A stretch of DNA of 64,000 nt. Origin: Heracleum sosnowskyi. Lineage: Eukaryota; Streptophyta; Magnoliopsida; Apiales; Apiaceae. A program made the translations under genes and the position numbers. The notes beneath the pieces are model-generated. The model was given only the letters and a program-made list of their open reading frames with translations, was not told the origin of the DNA and searched no databases. Positions within the stretch are counted from its first letter, which is position 1; each line of letters opens with the position of its first letter. Below, piece after piece: positions 10,565 through 24,484 of this stretch. Location of the stretch: contig CM061236.1 in NCBI GenBank assembly GCA_030848705.1, positions 65,305,481 to 65,369,480 on the forward strand. The letters are read 5' to 3'.

Positions 10565-10656
10565 AGAACAACATATTCCTAATAATATTTTCTGTTCACA
10601 TTAAATTTTTTAGTTTATTATTTTTTAAGGCCCGTTCCTTGCACGGGTTAGGCTAG

Positions 10657-13421
10657 TATATAATAAGCGTAAGGGAGATCTTATCCAAAACTTTGGTCGG
10701 TCACTGTACTACCAAAAGTATACGATCCATTGGATTATAAAACTATAAATATTCAAATAGATGAGGACAGTTAGATATAATATTAAAAATTGTATTTGAT
10801 TAATAATAGGATAATATTTAAATACTAAAGATGTATTTTGATAATTTAAACCAATTATAAATGGGTTTTCTATATTGAATATGAATCTTTATGTAAAAAT
10901 TCGTAATTATCTTTTCTCTTTAGGTTATGGATAGTTCCAGTTAGATAATAATTATTAAACCATCATTAAATTAAAGATAATTTTGTTAGCTTCGCGTGGG
11001 CTGTAAAATATAGTTAAAATCTGTTGTCTAAAACTCAAGATAGAGCCCAAACAGTAAAGTGATTATCTAAATTTTAATAAATATTTTATTATTATTGTAG
11101 CACCAATTTATTTTCCTAATTCTTTTAAATTTATAAATTCTATGTTTATTTCAATAAAATATTAAAACCAATTTAAGAAAAAATTAAAATCAATATGGTC
11201 CGTGTACGATCACTATACGACAAAATTAATAATTATAGTTAGATCTTAAATAGATCGATGAGAATTGTTAGATCTAATATTAAAAAGTGTATCTGATTAA
11301 TAATAGAATTATATTTAAATACTAAAAAGTGTATTTTGATAATTTAAATTTTTTCTATGTAAAAATTCTTAAATATCTTTTCTCTTGAATTTATGTATAG
11401 TTCCAGTTAGATAATAATTGTTAAACCAAATATCAAGATAACAATTCATATCGATTACAATATTAAAAATTATCAATATAATGCTCATATATATCATAGT
11501 AACAATGATACACGTGGACCCTACGTTATAAGTGACTTAATAAAACTCATGTACATGAATAAATTTAAATACTTTTTTTTTCTGAAGTAACGCAACAATT
11601 TGATTAATCCAAATTATAATTATATAATTTTACATATAACAACCATAAAAGAATAATATCAAAATATTATTAAAATATTGAGGGTTTCATATTCATAAAC
11701 GATAATTTTGAATATAATACTTATATTAAAATGTGTATTTGATTAAAGGTAGGATTATATTTAAATACTAAGAAATGTTCTTTGATAATTTAAACTAATT
11801 ATAAATTGGTTTTCTATATTGAATTGAATTCTTTATGTAAAAATTCTTAACCGTCTTTTCTTTTCGGTTTATGGGTAGGTCAACTGGTCAAGTTAGATAA
11901 TAATTATTAAACCATCATTAAATTAAAGATAATTTCGTTAGTTTCGCATGGGTTGTAAAATCGTCAAAATTCAATTTCTAAAACTCAGGATAGAACCCAA
12001 ATAGTAAAGTGAGTATCTAAATTTTAATAAATATTTTTTTATTATTGTAGCACCAATTTATTTATTTTTCCACTAATTCTTTTAAATATAGAAATTTTAT
12101 GTTTCTTTCATTAAAATATTAAAATTAATTAAGAACAAATTCAAATCGATAAAGAATATAATAATATGATAATAAAATTTTATATAATCATAACATAATT
12201 TTTATTCTGTTTAATAATTTTTAAGTAATAATGTATTTTAAAATTTTATATACACTGTAAATAAAACCGAAACATTAAAAGTAAAAGCAGTTAGTAAGAT
12301 ACTTATATCAGTATATACTTGATATCCTTATTATATTAAATCTTTATATATAATAAGCATAATATGGATCTTATCCAAAATTTTGGTCGTACGGTCCTTG
12401 AACAACCAAAATTAATAAGGACCATTAGATCTTAACTAGATAAATGAAAATCGGTAGATCAAATATTAAAAAAGTGTATTTTATTAATAATAAGATTATA
12501 TTTAAATTCTAAAAAGTGTATTTTGATAATTTAAACCAAATATAAATAAGTTTTCTATATTGAATAGAATTCTCCATGTAAAAATTTCGTGACTTTCTTT
12601 TCTTTTCCATGGACAATTCCAGTTAGATAAAAATTGTTAAACAATCTTTTAATTAAAGATAATTTAGTTATCTTCATGTGGGGTGTAAAATCGTCAAAAT
12701 CTAATTTTTAAAACACAAGATAAAACCCAAATTAGTAAAGTAGGTATTTAAATTATAATCATAATTATTATGTCATCATTATTTTAACGCCAATTTAATT
12801 ACTTTTTTCTAACTATTTTAAATTTAGAAATCTATGTTCAAAAATTAAAATCATTCTAAGAAAAATTCAAATCAACAAAGAATATAATAATACGAGGATA
12901 AAATTTTATAAAATTGTACATATTTTTAACCTATTTTATTAAGTTTTATATCATAACTAATCAAATATTATTTATTATTAAATAATAAATTATACGCAAA
13001 TTGTGATTTTGTTTTATAAGAACTCATAAAAACCTAATTTCATTGTTAGCACAACTATATTCATATTAAAAAAAACCGTATTTTGAAATTTTAGACTCAG
13101 GTACAGAAGAGGCCAAACTTTTTTAACCTATATACATTGTAAATTATTAAATTCGAAACTTTAAAAATTTGTTAATCAATTACTATACCGCTTTTCTGAA
13201 AAATCGTACTTTACAAAAAATATTATCAAATAATCTATGTCTGCAAGAAAAAAAATGCAAAAATTCTTATTTTTCAAAAAAACCCTGTAAATTTTAATAT
13301 GTTGTTGGTAGATTCAAACCTTAGATCATTCTACATGATAATTTTACTGTTATATCTACGTTTCTCAAAAATTTAATTTGAAAGATCCAACGATTATAGA
13401 TTGAGTGATCAAACAACCATT
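10657..13421. repeat. degenerate AT-rich repeats of unknown class
   Basis: No gene. At least four diverged blocks (from about 10680, 11190, 11720 and 12360) share a TAATAATAGGATTATATTTA-like stretch, GTATTTTGATAATTTAAA, TTCCAGTTAGATAATAA and, in three blocks, TTAAATTAAAGATAATTT followed by AAACTCA(A/G)GATA. Block spacing is 0.5-0.7 kb and not constant. They may be remnants of an old tandem array or of a non-coding element. From about 12900 to 13421 it is unstructured AT-rich DNA. Confidence 0.5.
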
Positions 13422-14340
13422 GTAGTAACCCTAATTTTCAGGGTTTATTAATATTATTATTTAAATATTTTATTGTTTTTCTCAAAGAGGAGGAATGAAA
13501 TTATGTGTATATTTTATTTTAAAATATTGTGAAAGCTGGTTATTTTATCTGGGAAATTAAGGTGCGAATTTCCTATTTATTTGAGTAATAAAAATAGTAA
13601 TATTTATTTATTTTGAATAAATTAAAAATTTGCTGCAATGTGTGATTAAATGTTTAAATAATATTATGTGGATATGTGATGCGGCATTATGTGTTTAAAA
13701 GTATTTTTCGACTATTATTAGTAAACTTGAGCCTGACAATTTTGTTTTAAGTGAATTAGTTTAAAATTCATTTAATTATGAATTTTATGCATTTAAATGT
13801 TTTTAGAATAATTTGGGCATATAAATAATTTTATTAGTGAGATTTAATTATTTTAGAATCATTTCGTTTTAAAAAAAAATGATTTTTACAGTACCGCATT
13901 AGTTCCCCTAAATTCAGCCGGTGGACTAATTGTTGACCTTATCCTTACCTAATCTATTCCTAATCTATTCTAACCACACAAACACACACACCCGTATATT
14001 CACACACCCACAGCCACAAAAAAAAAAAGTACAGAAGATACAAACCCCTCCCCAGTTTCAGTTCTTCATTCGGCCAAAAGAAAACAGAATTCTGTAAATA
14101 GCTCCCCCATTTCTGTCACCACCGCTGCTGCCAGAACCTCTGTTGTATTTCTTTTTTTCCGTTCATTCCGCAGCCGCCGGTGGTTCTGTCAAATCTTCTG
14201 CCGAGTTCTTGTTTTCCGGCGATTCCTGCCGTTCTTCAGTCGGTCACCGCCTGTACCGCCTCTGTCCAGTTAATCCAGCCACCCTTTTTGTCTGTTGTTT
14301 CTTCCGATCTCGATTTCAGTGGGTATAAATCAAACCTTAT

Positions 14341-14426
14341 GTAAACCTTTCGTTTTTTTCTTTCTATTTATATGTATTTATCAAAGTCGTTTTTTTGTTG
14401 TTAGTTGCTAACTGATTTTTATGCAG
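14341..14426 (+). other. possible 86-nt leader intron in LTR
   Basis: The donor GTAAAC (14341) is followed by T-rich sequence, a CTAAC branch-like site (14408-14412) and the acceptor TTTTTATGCAG (ends 14426). The same signals recur in LTRs B (about 20784) and D (about 45469). LTR C keeps donor and acceptor (about 26600-26683), but the branch word reads ATAAT. Not tested by transcript data. Confidence 0.35.
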
Positions 14427-16394
14427 AACTCGAGAATAAAAGATATGCAGTGCAATTAATTTGTTTTATTTATTTAGTTATGTGTTGTTCGTTGTAAATT
14501 CGTTTTTAATCAATATGTGCAATTATCATTTCGTTTTTTTTTTGTTGCTGTTACTTAAAAGGTGATATTTAGTAAATTCGTATTAGTACTTCATTGTTTA
14601 TATAATTATGGTATTATGTTAAATAGTTCATGCAGGTTTTAGTTATAGTTTTAAATTGTTAAATAATCTTTGATTATTGGTAACTTGCTATGCCTGTTTT
14701 AGCTCGTTTTAGTTGTGTCAAGAGTTAATTGTAATTGATGTTTTAGTAGGATTTCCTTAAAAATTGAGTATGGTCGTTAGTCGTGTATTTTAATAGCGTT
14801 GTTTAAGTTTTTTTTATAAATTAGAGTGTAACTTTGAGATTGTTGTTAAAGTATATTGAGTGGAGATTATTATGGATTTGTGATACTTATAAAGTTTTTT
14901 ATTATTATTATTTATTAATTACGCGTTGATTTGTAAACTTGTTTTTGATAATAAGTAGCTAATAATTTATTTTGTAGTAAATGAATTTTTAAATCCGTTT
15001 TGTATGTGAATAGTATATATATTCGTTTTCTTTCATTAGTATATTCTGAATATCAGTTCGAATTGTTTAATGGAAGTGTGATATTCATAATTGCGTGTTG
15101 GTAGAAATTAGTTGAAGATTCGATTTGTTATTATTAATTGAGATTAATTGATTGTATCGGTTGTGCAGGTGCTTGGAGTGTGTTAATTAGTAATGTGGTG
15201 CAGAGTTTATAAAGTATTTATAAATTTTAGTTGGTTTTGAATAAATTTAGATTGTTGGTTGTATATCGAAAATATGATGTATTTAAAGTTAGAATTAATC
15301 TTGATCCGTCCTATGATTGGGGATGCAGCATAGTACATGCAAAATTTCTGGCTAGTCCTGTTTACGAATGGGTCATGTCAAAATTTCGTAAAATCTAAGT
15401 ATTTATTTTATTAATTGTTTTAAAACCCTTAGAGTTAAAGAGTAATTGAAATTGATTATTTTTAATCAATTTTAGATAATAATAAAATTAATTTAATTGA
15501 CCAATTAAGTTAAGAGTTAATTGGTGAATTTTATTAATTGGTTATTATTTAATTTTGATTATTTATAAATCAAATTTGATTATTATTTTCAAACTATTTT
15601 ATTATTTTAGTATTTATTTATTCATTATCTGTTTGACTTGATTGATTTTAATTAATCGAGTGATAATCAGATTTAAAGTATAATGATTGTTTTTCGATCC
15701 ATAGATTGTTATATTCAAATCTTTATAAAAGAAAGACCAAATATTTTCCAAAAAGAGTTTCAACTTATGGCGTGTTATGTGACTTATGTATTTTGTTGTG
15801 GAGTCTTGAACGTATGATGATGACCTTGGGTTATGCTATTTGTTAACCGAGTTTATGAATGCTATGAAAGGTTGGTACTTAGAGTCGAGCTATTAATTGG
15901 TTTAATAATAGTCTCGGGAGTTAAATGTTTATTTTCTAATAATAAGCTTGGTATTGTATAGTGGCATTTGAACTGATAAGTGCTATGTGTTTAGATGATG
16001 TATTGAGTTGAGTATGTTATTTTATAATTGTGAGTTCAGATTAATTAAGTTAAGTTATGTAAATCTGTTAGTTTGTAAATTGATTCTTGGCTGTTGATAT
16101 TAGTTAAAACAGGCGGATTAGTATATAAATAGAGGAAGTGCTGCCGAATTTTCGGCAGAACTATTAAATGAACATTATTTGGTAAATGTAAATGATATGA
16201 TATGCTAGTCTGAATGCATACATGAATAAAAGATGTTTATGTGTTAAGCGTGTAGCTATTAAATGTGTATAATTATAAGAGTTATCGGTCCAAGCATGTG
16301 TTATGTGTTATCTGAAGTATATGAAATTATGTGAATTAGATGATGGGCGTGCTATGTGATAAATGTTGTACGTGATTGCTTATTTCTAAATGGA

Positions 16395-16525
16395 GCTACT
16401 GCAAGTTAATGTAGGATTATTTTCTTATATGTTTACTGCAAGTTAATGCAGGATTATTTTCTTATATGTTTACTGCAAGTCAATGCAGAACTATTTCTTA
16501 TATGTTTACTGCAAGTCGAGGCAGA
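16395..16525 (+). repeat. 37-bp repeats TACTGCAAGT in LTR
   Basis: Four consecutive copies begin with TACTGCAAGT, with a GCAG about 13-15 nt later and a CTTATATGTT linker. Copies also lie at about 22839-22970 and 41815-41945 in LTRs B and C. Confidence 0.8.
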
Positions 16526-18141
16526 TTATTTGAGTATTAAATAAATTCTGAATTGTGTGTGGATGATTGGATTAGTACTTTTGGTATTTTGAAAGCAGGG
16601 CAATGTCTACTTTACGAATAGGTCATGCCCAATTTTCTGTAGAATATACATGTGCTTAAGTTTATAAACATTTATATTATGTAGAAGTATAGTGCGAAGG
16701 CTAAAGTATATCTTGTATTTAATTAGTGAATAGTTGGGCGGGCACGATCTCGATAGTGCAGACTCGTAGCAACCGCATACGCGCCGGAACCAAGAGTTAT
16801 CAGAATAGAGGATTGTGATGACATAAGATAGAAGAGGAGGAGACTAATAGTACTTCGACTTTACGTAAGAGCTAAGGACCAAAGGCAAGTTTACTAACTT
16901 GTACTCTTTTGTTCAAAGTATCGTATCAAGATTCCTGTTTTCAATTCTTAAATTAATTACTGTTTCATAACCAGATTCTTTTATTATCCTGAGATTGAGA
17001 TAGCCTATTGTCCTTGATTTGACGAATTCTATTTCATTTCCTAACTTATACCTTGCAACACCTTGTATTGTCAGATTTTAACTTGATTCCTTGTGATAGG
17101 AAATCTAATTCTTATGCATTTGTCTTAGCCTAATTCAGTTGATAAAGTTAATCAGACAGTTGAAAGTAATAGTTTGCATTATCGAGGTAGTCGATTGTTC
17201 CGACACCTAACTCCCAGTATTAAGTTTGAATTGGAAGTTTTTAATTAAAATGAAATGTTTTAAGGACTGCAAACGCCAGTCAGAATATGAATATTAGTAT
17301 GTGGCCAATGTGGCCTTGGATCCAGTTCAGTATTTGGACATACTGGGGGTATGGTCCGGAGTTTTAGTGTGACTGATCATCCACTATAACTCATTGCGTC
17401 ACAGTAAAAATCCAATTCTAACTTACAGTTGATATTGATTATTATTGTTGTTCATTTTGCCAGTTAAATTGATTCTCTCATATATTGCCATTTTCTTGGC
17501 CAGCTGAGTTCATTTTTATACGTATCGCTATCATTGCATCATTATTTTATCTTGTGCAGTACTATATACTTGCTGAGCTTCTTTTGCTCACTCTTGCTTG
17601 TTTTACCTTTTAACCCTCCAGTGAAAAGGTAGATTGCCAGTATTTAATTGCATAACTATGGAGCGAGATGATTCAAGACGACGTTGGGAAGATGAGTTGA
17701 TGCAGAGCATGTGGACCTAGTGTAAGGGTATTGTATAGAGTTGATTTCTAGTAAATATTATATTGTATAAATTTAGTTTTGCCTGGTATACTTCACATCA
17801 AAGTTATACCAGTGTTATAGATTTATGTAAAGAGGATTGTTGTATAAGTAAGTTAAAGTTTAATAAAGTTTGGATTCTTGTTTCTAGCACTATAGCCTAA
17901 ACGATTCTTGGTAGAGTTGGGGTCGTAGATGTTATATTTGTTTTGGTTTTATATTTAACAGGTTGTTTTAAATTGAGATTTTAGCGTGACGACCAAATTT
18001 CCTGACCCCGGATTTGGGGGCGTCGCGGAGTTATAGTAAACTAGAAACGATAGTGTGTAGGAGTGTGTATAGTTATGTGAGGAACGTCAGAGCTCATGTA
18101 GAGTTCGTGTTGGGCTATTGGATATAGTACCAATGAGTAAG

Positions 18142-18348
18142 TTAAGATAGAGATACTCGTTTGAGATAGTTGGGTTGAGTTGGATAGGAATCCTTGCAAC
18201 TGTAGATGTAGGTGGTGGAATCTTCAGAGATTATTGTGGGACGACGATGACGTATGATATCGATAACTTTAGGACGTGTATCAGAAGAACGTAGAATCGA
18301 ATGACGAGCCATCAAAGGAGCTGATAAAAAAGACATACTTGAAGACAT
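18142..18348 (-). pseudogene. unrecognised ORF, frameshifted copy A
   Basis: This copy matches the 101-aa ORFs in internal segments B and C but lacks 10 bp at about 18160-18170. It therefore leaves the shared frame after SYPTQPNY and ends early. It has an extra upstream ATG (18348) relative to the others. Function is unknown and no family is recognised. Confidence 0.4.
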
Positions 18349-18653
18349 TGGCAATATTTTCCCTCTTATTGAATTATGTGACACTCTTTTAAGTTTCTAA
18401 AACCCTATCAAGTTTTGATATTCGAATTTCTAATTTTCTTCAATAGTGAATAACTCTATTATTGATAAATAATCATTATCTCGTATTGTGCCAGTAATTT
18501 CTTTTCTGGTTATTTTTTTTCTCCGGAAGTAGTACCTTTGGAATCTGTTCAGTTTTAATCCAGGGGTATATCTGAGAATTTCTCATCAATTTGATTGTTA
18601 ATTTGACTTTAGACTCTTTTTATAATTCTCTACTCTAGCTGAGACGAACAACC

Positions 18654-18663
18654 CTATTTATAG
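18654..18663 (-). promoter_or_regulatory. minus-strand TATA box, copy A
   Basis: The minus strand reads CTATAAATAG, about 310 nt upstream of the ATG. It is conserved at the same offset in copies B and C. Confidence 0.45.
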
Positions 18664-19227
18664 GGGACACAAGGACTATATGTCTGTGTGATAGAAGTTG
18701 GATGGGACGCCATCTCTTGTGTGTTGTGCAACATAAGAAGGATAATTACCTTTAGTAATGTCTTAACTAAGACACGCAACATTGGTTCATTTGATCATAT
18801 TGATCTCTCAGTGATTCTTTTATTTCAGAAATGTTATTTTAAAAATTCGTAATTCGATAACCACAACTGTGGGACACTCGTTATGATACGACATCTTTTC
18901 ACTTCAAAATATCATGAATCTGATTATCTCAAATAATCTTGGAAGTATGCCAAGCAGATTGGAATTAGTTAACTTTTGAGGTGGGATTACCAAGAGGCAA
19001 AGCGGATCAAGATGCGATTAGAATACTAGTAACGCGTAATGTGTAGTGGTACAACCGGGTTTGCCATATATAGAGGAGCTGGTAGAATACCAGACTAGAA
19101 AGAATGATTATCAAATATTAAGGAGTTAGTATTATTGTGGATGCAACCAGAGTTAAAAGTTATAGAAAGAACCTTAGTGACACCTTCAGCTGATTCCGAG
19201 GACGGAATCCTTATAAGGTGGGTAGAT

Positions 19228-22200
19228 TGTAGTAACTAGAGCTGACAATTTGATACACGACACGTGAACACGGTACGAACACGACACGGATAATTAGTGT
19301 TTGGGTGCAAAAATTTGGTACACGAACACGAAAGTACACGAACACGAAAAAACACGAATATAATTAGTGTCGGGTTTGGGTTTTCACAATAGGTACACGA
19401 CACGAAACGAAAGTACATGAATTAATGAAGTAAATAAATAATTTTAAAAAATATATATTATTTATAGTATTGCATATTTATAAAATATATAAGGAATTAC
19501 ATATGAACAATAAATAAAAGTTCCATGACTAATTAGCAGTAAGAAGTATACATTTATATATATAAGTTATATTTACAAATTTTTGTAAAATTGTATGTAT
19601 TACATATTTAATACACGTTTCATAAAAATTTACATAATTAAAATAGTTTTATAATATATAAATTTTAATTTAATTAAATTTATATTTTTGTCTAATGTAC
19701 ACGAATATGACACGTAAAGTACACGACACGTTTTGAATTGGATATGTGTTTCAAATTTAGTACACGAATCCAAAATGGGTCGGATATGAGTTTTACATTA
19801 AGTACACGAAAACACGAAAGTACACGACACGAAAGTACACGACACGGTCCAATTGCCAGGTCTAGTAGTAACCCTAATTTTCAGGGTTTATTAATATTAT
19901 TATTTAAATATTTTATTGCTTTTCTGAAAGAGGAGGAATGAAATTATGTGTATATTTTATTTAAAATATTGTGAAAGCTGGTTATTTTATCTGGGAAATT
20001 AAGGTGCGAATTTCCTATTTATTTGAGTAATAAAAATAGTAATATTTATTTATTTTGAGTAAATTAAAAATTTACTGCAATGCGTGATTAAATGTTTAAA
20101 TAATATTATGTGGATATGTGATGCTGCATTATGTGTTTAAAAGTATTTTTCGACGATTATTAGTAAACTTGAGCCTGACAATTTTGTTTTAAGTGAATTA
20201 GTTTAAAATTCATTTAATTATGAATTTTATGCATTTAAATGTTTTTAGAATAATTTGGGCATATAAATAATTTTATTAGTGAGATTTAATTATTTTAGAA
20301 TCGTTTTGTTTTAAAAAAAAAATGATTTTTACAGTACCGCATTAGTTCCCCTAAATTCAGCCAGTGGGCTAATTGTTGACCTTATCCTTACCTAATCTAT
20401 TCCTAATCTATTCTAACCACACAAACACACACACACCCGTATATTCACACACCCACAGCCACAAAAAAAAAGTACAGAAGATACAAACCCCTCCCCAGTT
20501 TCAGTTCTTCATTCGGCCAAAAGAAAACAGAATTCTGTAAATAGCTCCCCCATTTCTGTCACCACCGCTGCTGCCAGAACCTCTGTTGTATTTCTTTTTT
20601 TCCGTTCATTCCGCAGCCGCCGGTGGTTCTGTCAAAGCTTCCGCCGAGTTCTTGTTTTCCGGCGATTCCTGCCGTTCTTCAGTCGGTCGCCGCCTGTACC
20701 GCCTCTGTCCAGTTAATCCAGCCACCCTTTTTGTCTGTTGTTTCTTCCGATCTCGATTTCAGTGGGTATAAATCGAACCTTAGGTAAACCTTTTGTTTTT
20801 TTCTTTCTATTTATATGTATTTATCAAAGTCGTTTTTTTGTTGTTAGTTGCTAACTGATTTTTATGCAGAACTCGAGAATAAAAGATGTGCAATGCAATT
20901 AATTTGTTTTATTTATTTAGTTATGTGTTGTTCTTTATAAATTCGTTTTTAATCAATATGTGCAATTATCATTTCGTTTTTTTTGTTGTTGTTACTTAAA
21001 AGGTGATATTTAGTAAATTCGTATTAGTACTTCATTGTTTATATAATTATGGTATTATGTTAAATAGTTCATGCAGGTTTTAGTTATAGTTTTAAATTGT
21101 TAAATAATATTTGATTATTGGTAGCTTGCTATGCCTGTTTTAGCTCGTTTTAGTTGTGTCAAGAGTTAATTGTAATTGATGTTTTAGTAGGATTTCCTTA
21201 AAAATTGAGTATGGTCGTTAGTAGTGTATTTTAATAGCGTTGTTTAAGTTTTGTTTATAAATTAGAGCATAACTTTGAGATTGTTGTTAAAGTATATTGA
21301 GTGGAGATTATTATGGATTTGTGATACTTATAATTTTTTTTTTTATTATTATTATTTATTAATTACGCGTTGATTTGTAAACTTGTTTTTGATAATAAGT
21401 AGCTAATAATTTATTTTGTAGTAAATGAATTTTTAAATCCGTTTTGTATGTGAATAGTATATATATTCGTTTTCTTTCATTAGTATATTCTGAATATCAG
21501 GTTGAATTGTTTAATGGAAGTGTGATATTCATAATTGCGTGTTGGTAGAAATTAGTTGAAGATTCGATTTGTTATTATTAATTGAGATTAATTGATTGTA
21601 TCGGTTGTGTATGTGCTTGGAGTGTGTTAATTAGTAATGTGGTGCAGAGTTTCTAAAGTATTTATAAATTTTAGTTGGTTTCGAATAAATTTAGATTGTT
21701 GGTTGTATATCGAAAATATGATGTATTTAAAGTTAGAATTAATCTTGATCCGTCCTATGATTGGGGACGCAGCATAGTACATGCAAAATTTCTGGCTAGT
21801 CCTGTTTACGAACGGGTCATGCAGAAATTTCGTAAAATCTAAGTATTTATTTTATTAATTGTTTTAAAACCATTAGAGTTAAAGATTAATTGAAATTGAT
21901 TATTTTTAATCAATTTTAGATAATAATAAAATTAATTTAATTGACCAATTAAGTTAAGAGTTAATTGGTGAATTTTATTAATTGGTTTTTATTTAATTTT
22001 GATTATTTATAAATCAAATTTGATTATTATTTTCAAACTATTTTATTATTTTTGTATTTATTTATTCATTATCTGTGTGACTTGATTGATTTTAATTAAT
22101 CGAGTGATAATCAGATTTAAAGTATAATGATTGTTTTTCGATCCATAGATTGTTATATTCAAATCTTTATAAAAGAAAGACCAAATATTTTCCAAAAAGA

Positions 22201-24472
22201 GTTTCAACTTATGGTGTGTTATGTGACTTATGTATTTTGTTGTGGAGTCTTGAACGTATGATGATGACCTTGGGTTATGCTATTTGTTAACCGAGTTTAT
22301 GAATGCTATGAAAGGTTGGTACTTAGAGTCGAGCTATTAATTGGTTTAATAATAGTCTCGGGAGTTAAATGTTTATTTTCTAATAATAAGCTTGGTATTG
22401 TATAGTGGCATTTGAATTGATAAGTGCTATGTGTTTAGATGATGTATTGAGTTGAGTATGTTATTTTATAATTGTGAGTTCAGATTAATTAAGTTAAGTT
22501 ATGTAAATCTGTTAGTTTGTAAATTGATTCTTGGCTGTTGATATTAGTTAAAACAGGCGGATTAGTATATAAATAGAGGAAGTGTTGCCGAATTTCCGGC
22601 AGAACTATTAAATGAACAGTATTTGGTAAATGTAAATGATATGATATGCTAGTCTGAATGCATACATGAATAAAAGATGTTTATGTGTTAAGTGTGTAGC
22701 TATTAAATGTGTATAATTATAAGAGTTATCGGTCCAAGCATGTGTTATGTGTTATCTGAAGTATATGAAATTATGTGAATTACATGATCGACGTGCTATG
22801 TGATAAATGTTGTACGTGATTGCTTATTTCTAAATGGAGCTACTGCAAGTTAATGCAGGATTATTTTCTTATATGTTTACTGCAAGTTAATGCAGGATTA
22901 TTTTCTTATATGTTTACTGCAAGTCAATGCAGAACTATTGCTTATATGTTTACTGCAAGTCGAGGCAGATTATTTGAGTATTAAATAAATTGTGAATTGT
23001 GTGTGGATGATTGGATTAGTACTTTTGGTATTTTGAAAGCAGGGCAATGTCCACTTTACGAATAGGTCATGCCCAATTTTCTGTAGAATATACATGTGCT
23101 TAAGTTTATAAACATTTATATTATGTAGAAGTATAGTGCGAAGGCTAAAGTATATCTTGTATTTAATTAGTGAATAGTTGGGCGGGCACGATCTCGATAG
23201 TGCAGACTCGTAGCAACCGCATACGCGCCGGAACCAAGAGTTATCAGAATAGAGGATTGTGATGACATAAGATAGAAGAGGAGGAGACTAATAGTACTTC
23301 GACTTTACGTAAGAGCTAAGGACCAAAGGCAAGTTTACTAACTTGTACTCTTTTGTTCAGAGTATCGTATCAAGATTCCTGTTTTCAATTCTTAAATTAA
23401 TTACTGTTTCATAACCAGATTCTTTTATTATCCTGAGATTGAGATAGCCTATTGTCCTTGATTTGACGAATTCTATTTCATTTCCTAACTTATACCTTGC
23501 AGCACCTTGTATTGTCAGATTTTAACTTGATTCCTTGTGATAGGAAATCTAATTCTTATGCATTTGTCTTAGCCTAATTCAGTTGATAAAGTTAATCAGA
23601 CAGTTGAAAGTAATAGTTTGCATTATCGAGGTAGTCGATTGTTCCGACACCTAACTCCCAGTATTAAGTTTGAATTGGAAGTTTTTAATTAAAATGAAAT
23701 GTTTTAAGGACTGCAGATGCCAGTCAGAATATGAATATTAGTATGTGGCCAATGTGGCCTTGGATCCAGTTCAGTATTTGGACATACCGGGGGTATGGTC
23801 CGGAGTTTTAGTGTGACTGATCATCCACTATAACTCATTGCGTCACAGTAAAAATCCAATTCTAACTTACAGTTGATATTGATTATTATTGTTGTTCATT
23901 TTGCCAGTTAAATTGATTCTCTCATATATTGCCATTTTCTTGGCCAGCTGAGTTCATTTTTATACGTATCGCTATCATTGCATCATTATTTTATCTTGTG
24001 CAGTACTATATACTTGCTGAGCTTCTTTTGCTCACTCTTGCTTGTTTTACTTTTTAACCCTCCAGTGAAAAGGTAGATTGCCAGTATTTAATTGCATAAC
24101 TATGGAGCGAGATGATTCAAGACGACGTTGGGAAGATGAGTTGATGCAGAGCATGTGGACCTAGTGTAAGGGTATTGTATAGAGTTGATTTCTAGTAAAT
24201 ATTATATTGTATAAATTTAGTTTTACCTGGTATACTTCACATCAAAGTTATACCAGTGTTATAGATTTATGTAAAGAGGATTGTTGTATAAGTAAGTTAA
24301 AGTTTAATAAAGTTTGGATTCTTGTTTCTAGAACTATAGCCTAAAAGATTCTTGGTAGAGTTGGGGTCGTAGATGTTATATTTGTTTTGGTTTTATATTT
24401 AACAGGTTGTTTTAAATTGAGATTTTAGCGTGACGACCAAATTCCCTGACCCCGGATTTGGGGGCGTCGCGG
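19228..24472 (+). repeat. LARD-like LTR B, split by MITE
   Basis: The TGTAGTAAC start is at 19228-19236, then a hAT MITE, and the LTR continues at 19873. It is very close to LTR A along its length. It shares with LTR A the absence of an 83-bp segment found in LTR C. Confidence 0.8.
19237..19864. mobile_element. hAT-type MITE with 8-bp TSD
   Basis: Terminal inverted repeats are TAGAGCTGACAATT (19237) and the complement TAGACCTGGCAATT (ending 19864). The TSD GTAGTAAC occurs at 19229-19236 and 19865-19872. The sub-terminal parts are rich in repeated ACACGA/CGTGT words, a known feature of plant hAT MITEs. Length 628 bp, no transposase. Small open frames inside are by-products of those repeats. 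Confidence 0.88.
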
Positions 24473-24484
24473 AGTTATAGTAAA

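Larger units (their letters stand above)
7319..10656 (+). mobile_element. non-autonomous Helitron (outer)
   Basis: The 5' end is TC (TCTATACTATATTA, 7319-7332), which continues at 8349 after a nested Helitron. The 3' end is CTAG at 10653-10656, preceded by a hairpin CCCGT...ACGGG (10631-10647). The flanks are A (7318) and T (10657), as expected for AT-target insertion without a TSD. There is no Rep/helicase coding sequence, so it depends on a partner. Inside are tandem repeats of about 220 bp and a SIRE-A solo LTR. Confidence 0.75.
13422..18028 (+). repeat. LARD-like LTR A
   Basis: It starts TGTAGTAACCC with ACCAT as left flank. It holds a CA-rich and CT-rich leader-like stretch (about 13970-14150), a possible small intron (14341-14426), a cluster of TACTGCAAGT repeats (about 16395-16520) and the GGGGGCGTCGCGG end. 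The exact 3' end is not fixed because no PBS is visible. Confidence 0.75.
18029..19227 (+). other. LARD-like internal segment A
   Basis: This 1.2 kb lies between LTRs A and B. It has a minus-strand ORF near its left end, a minus-strand TATA box at about 18654-18663, and at its right end a decayed pol tail with a GAGGACGGAATC and AGGTGGGTAGAT polypurine-like end. No gag, protease, RT or integrase. Confidence 0.7.

Noticed and set aside
10657..13421. Another Helitron or MITE
   Set aside because: No convincing termini or TSD were found. It is kept as a degenerate repeat field.
14143..14328. 61-codon open frame conserved in all four giant LTRs (also 20586, 26398, 45253)
   Set aside because: It starts at TTG, not ATG, and lies in a low-complexity leader-like region. 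Conservation follows from the copies being young.
19236..19941. Small open frames on both strands in the MITE
   Set aside because: They come from ACACGA repeat words in a non-coding MITE.
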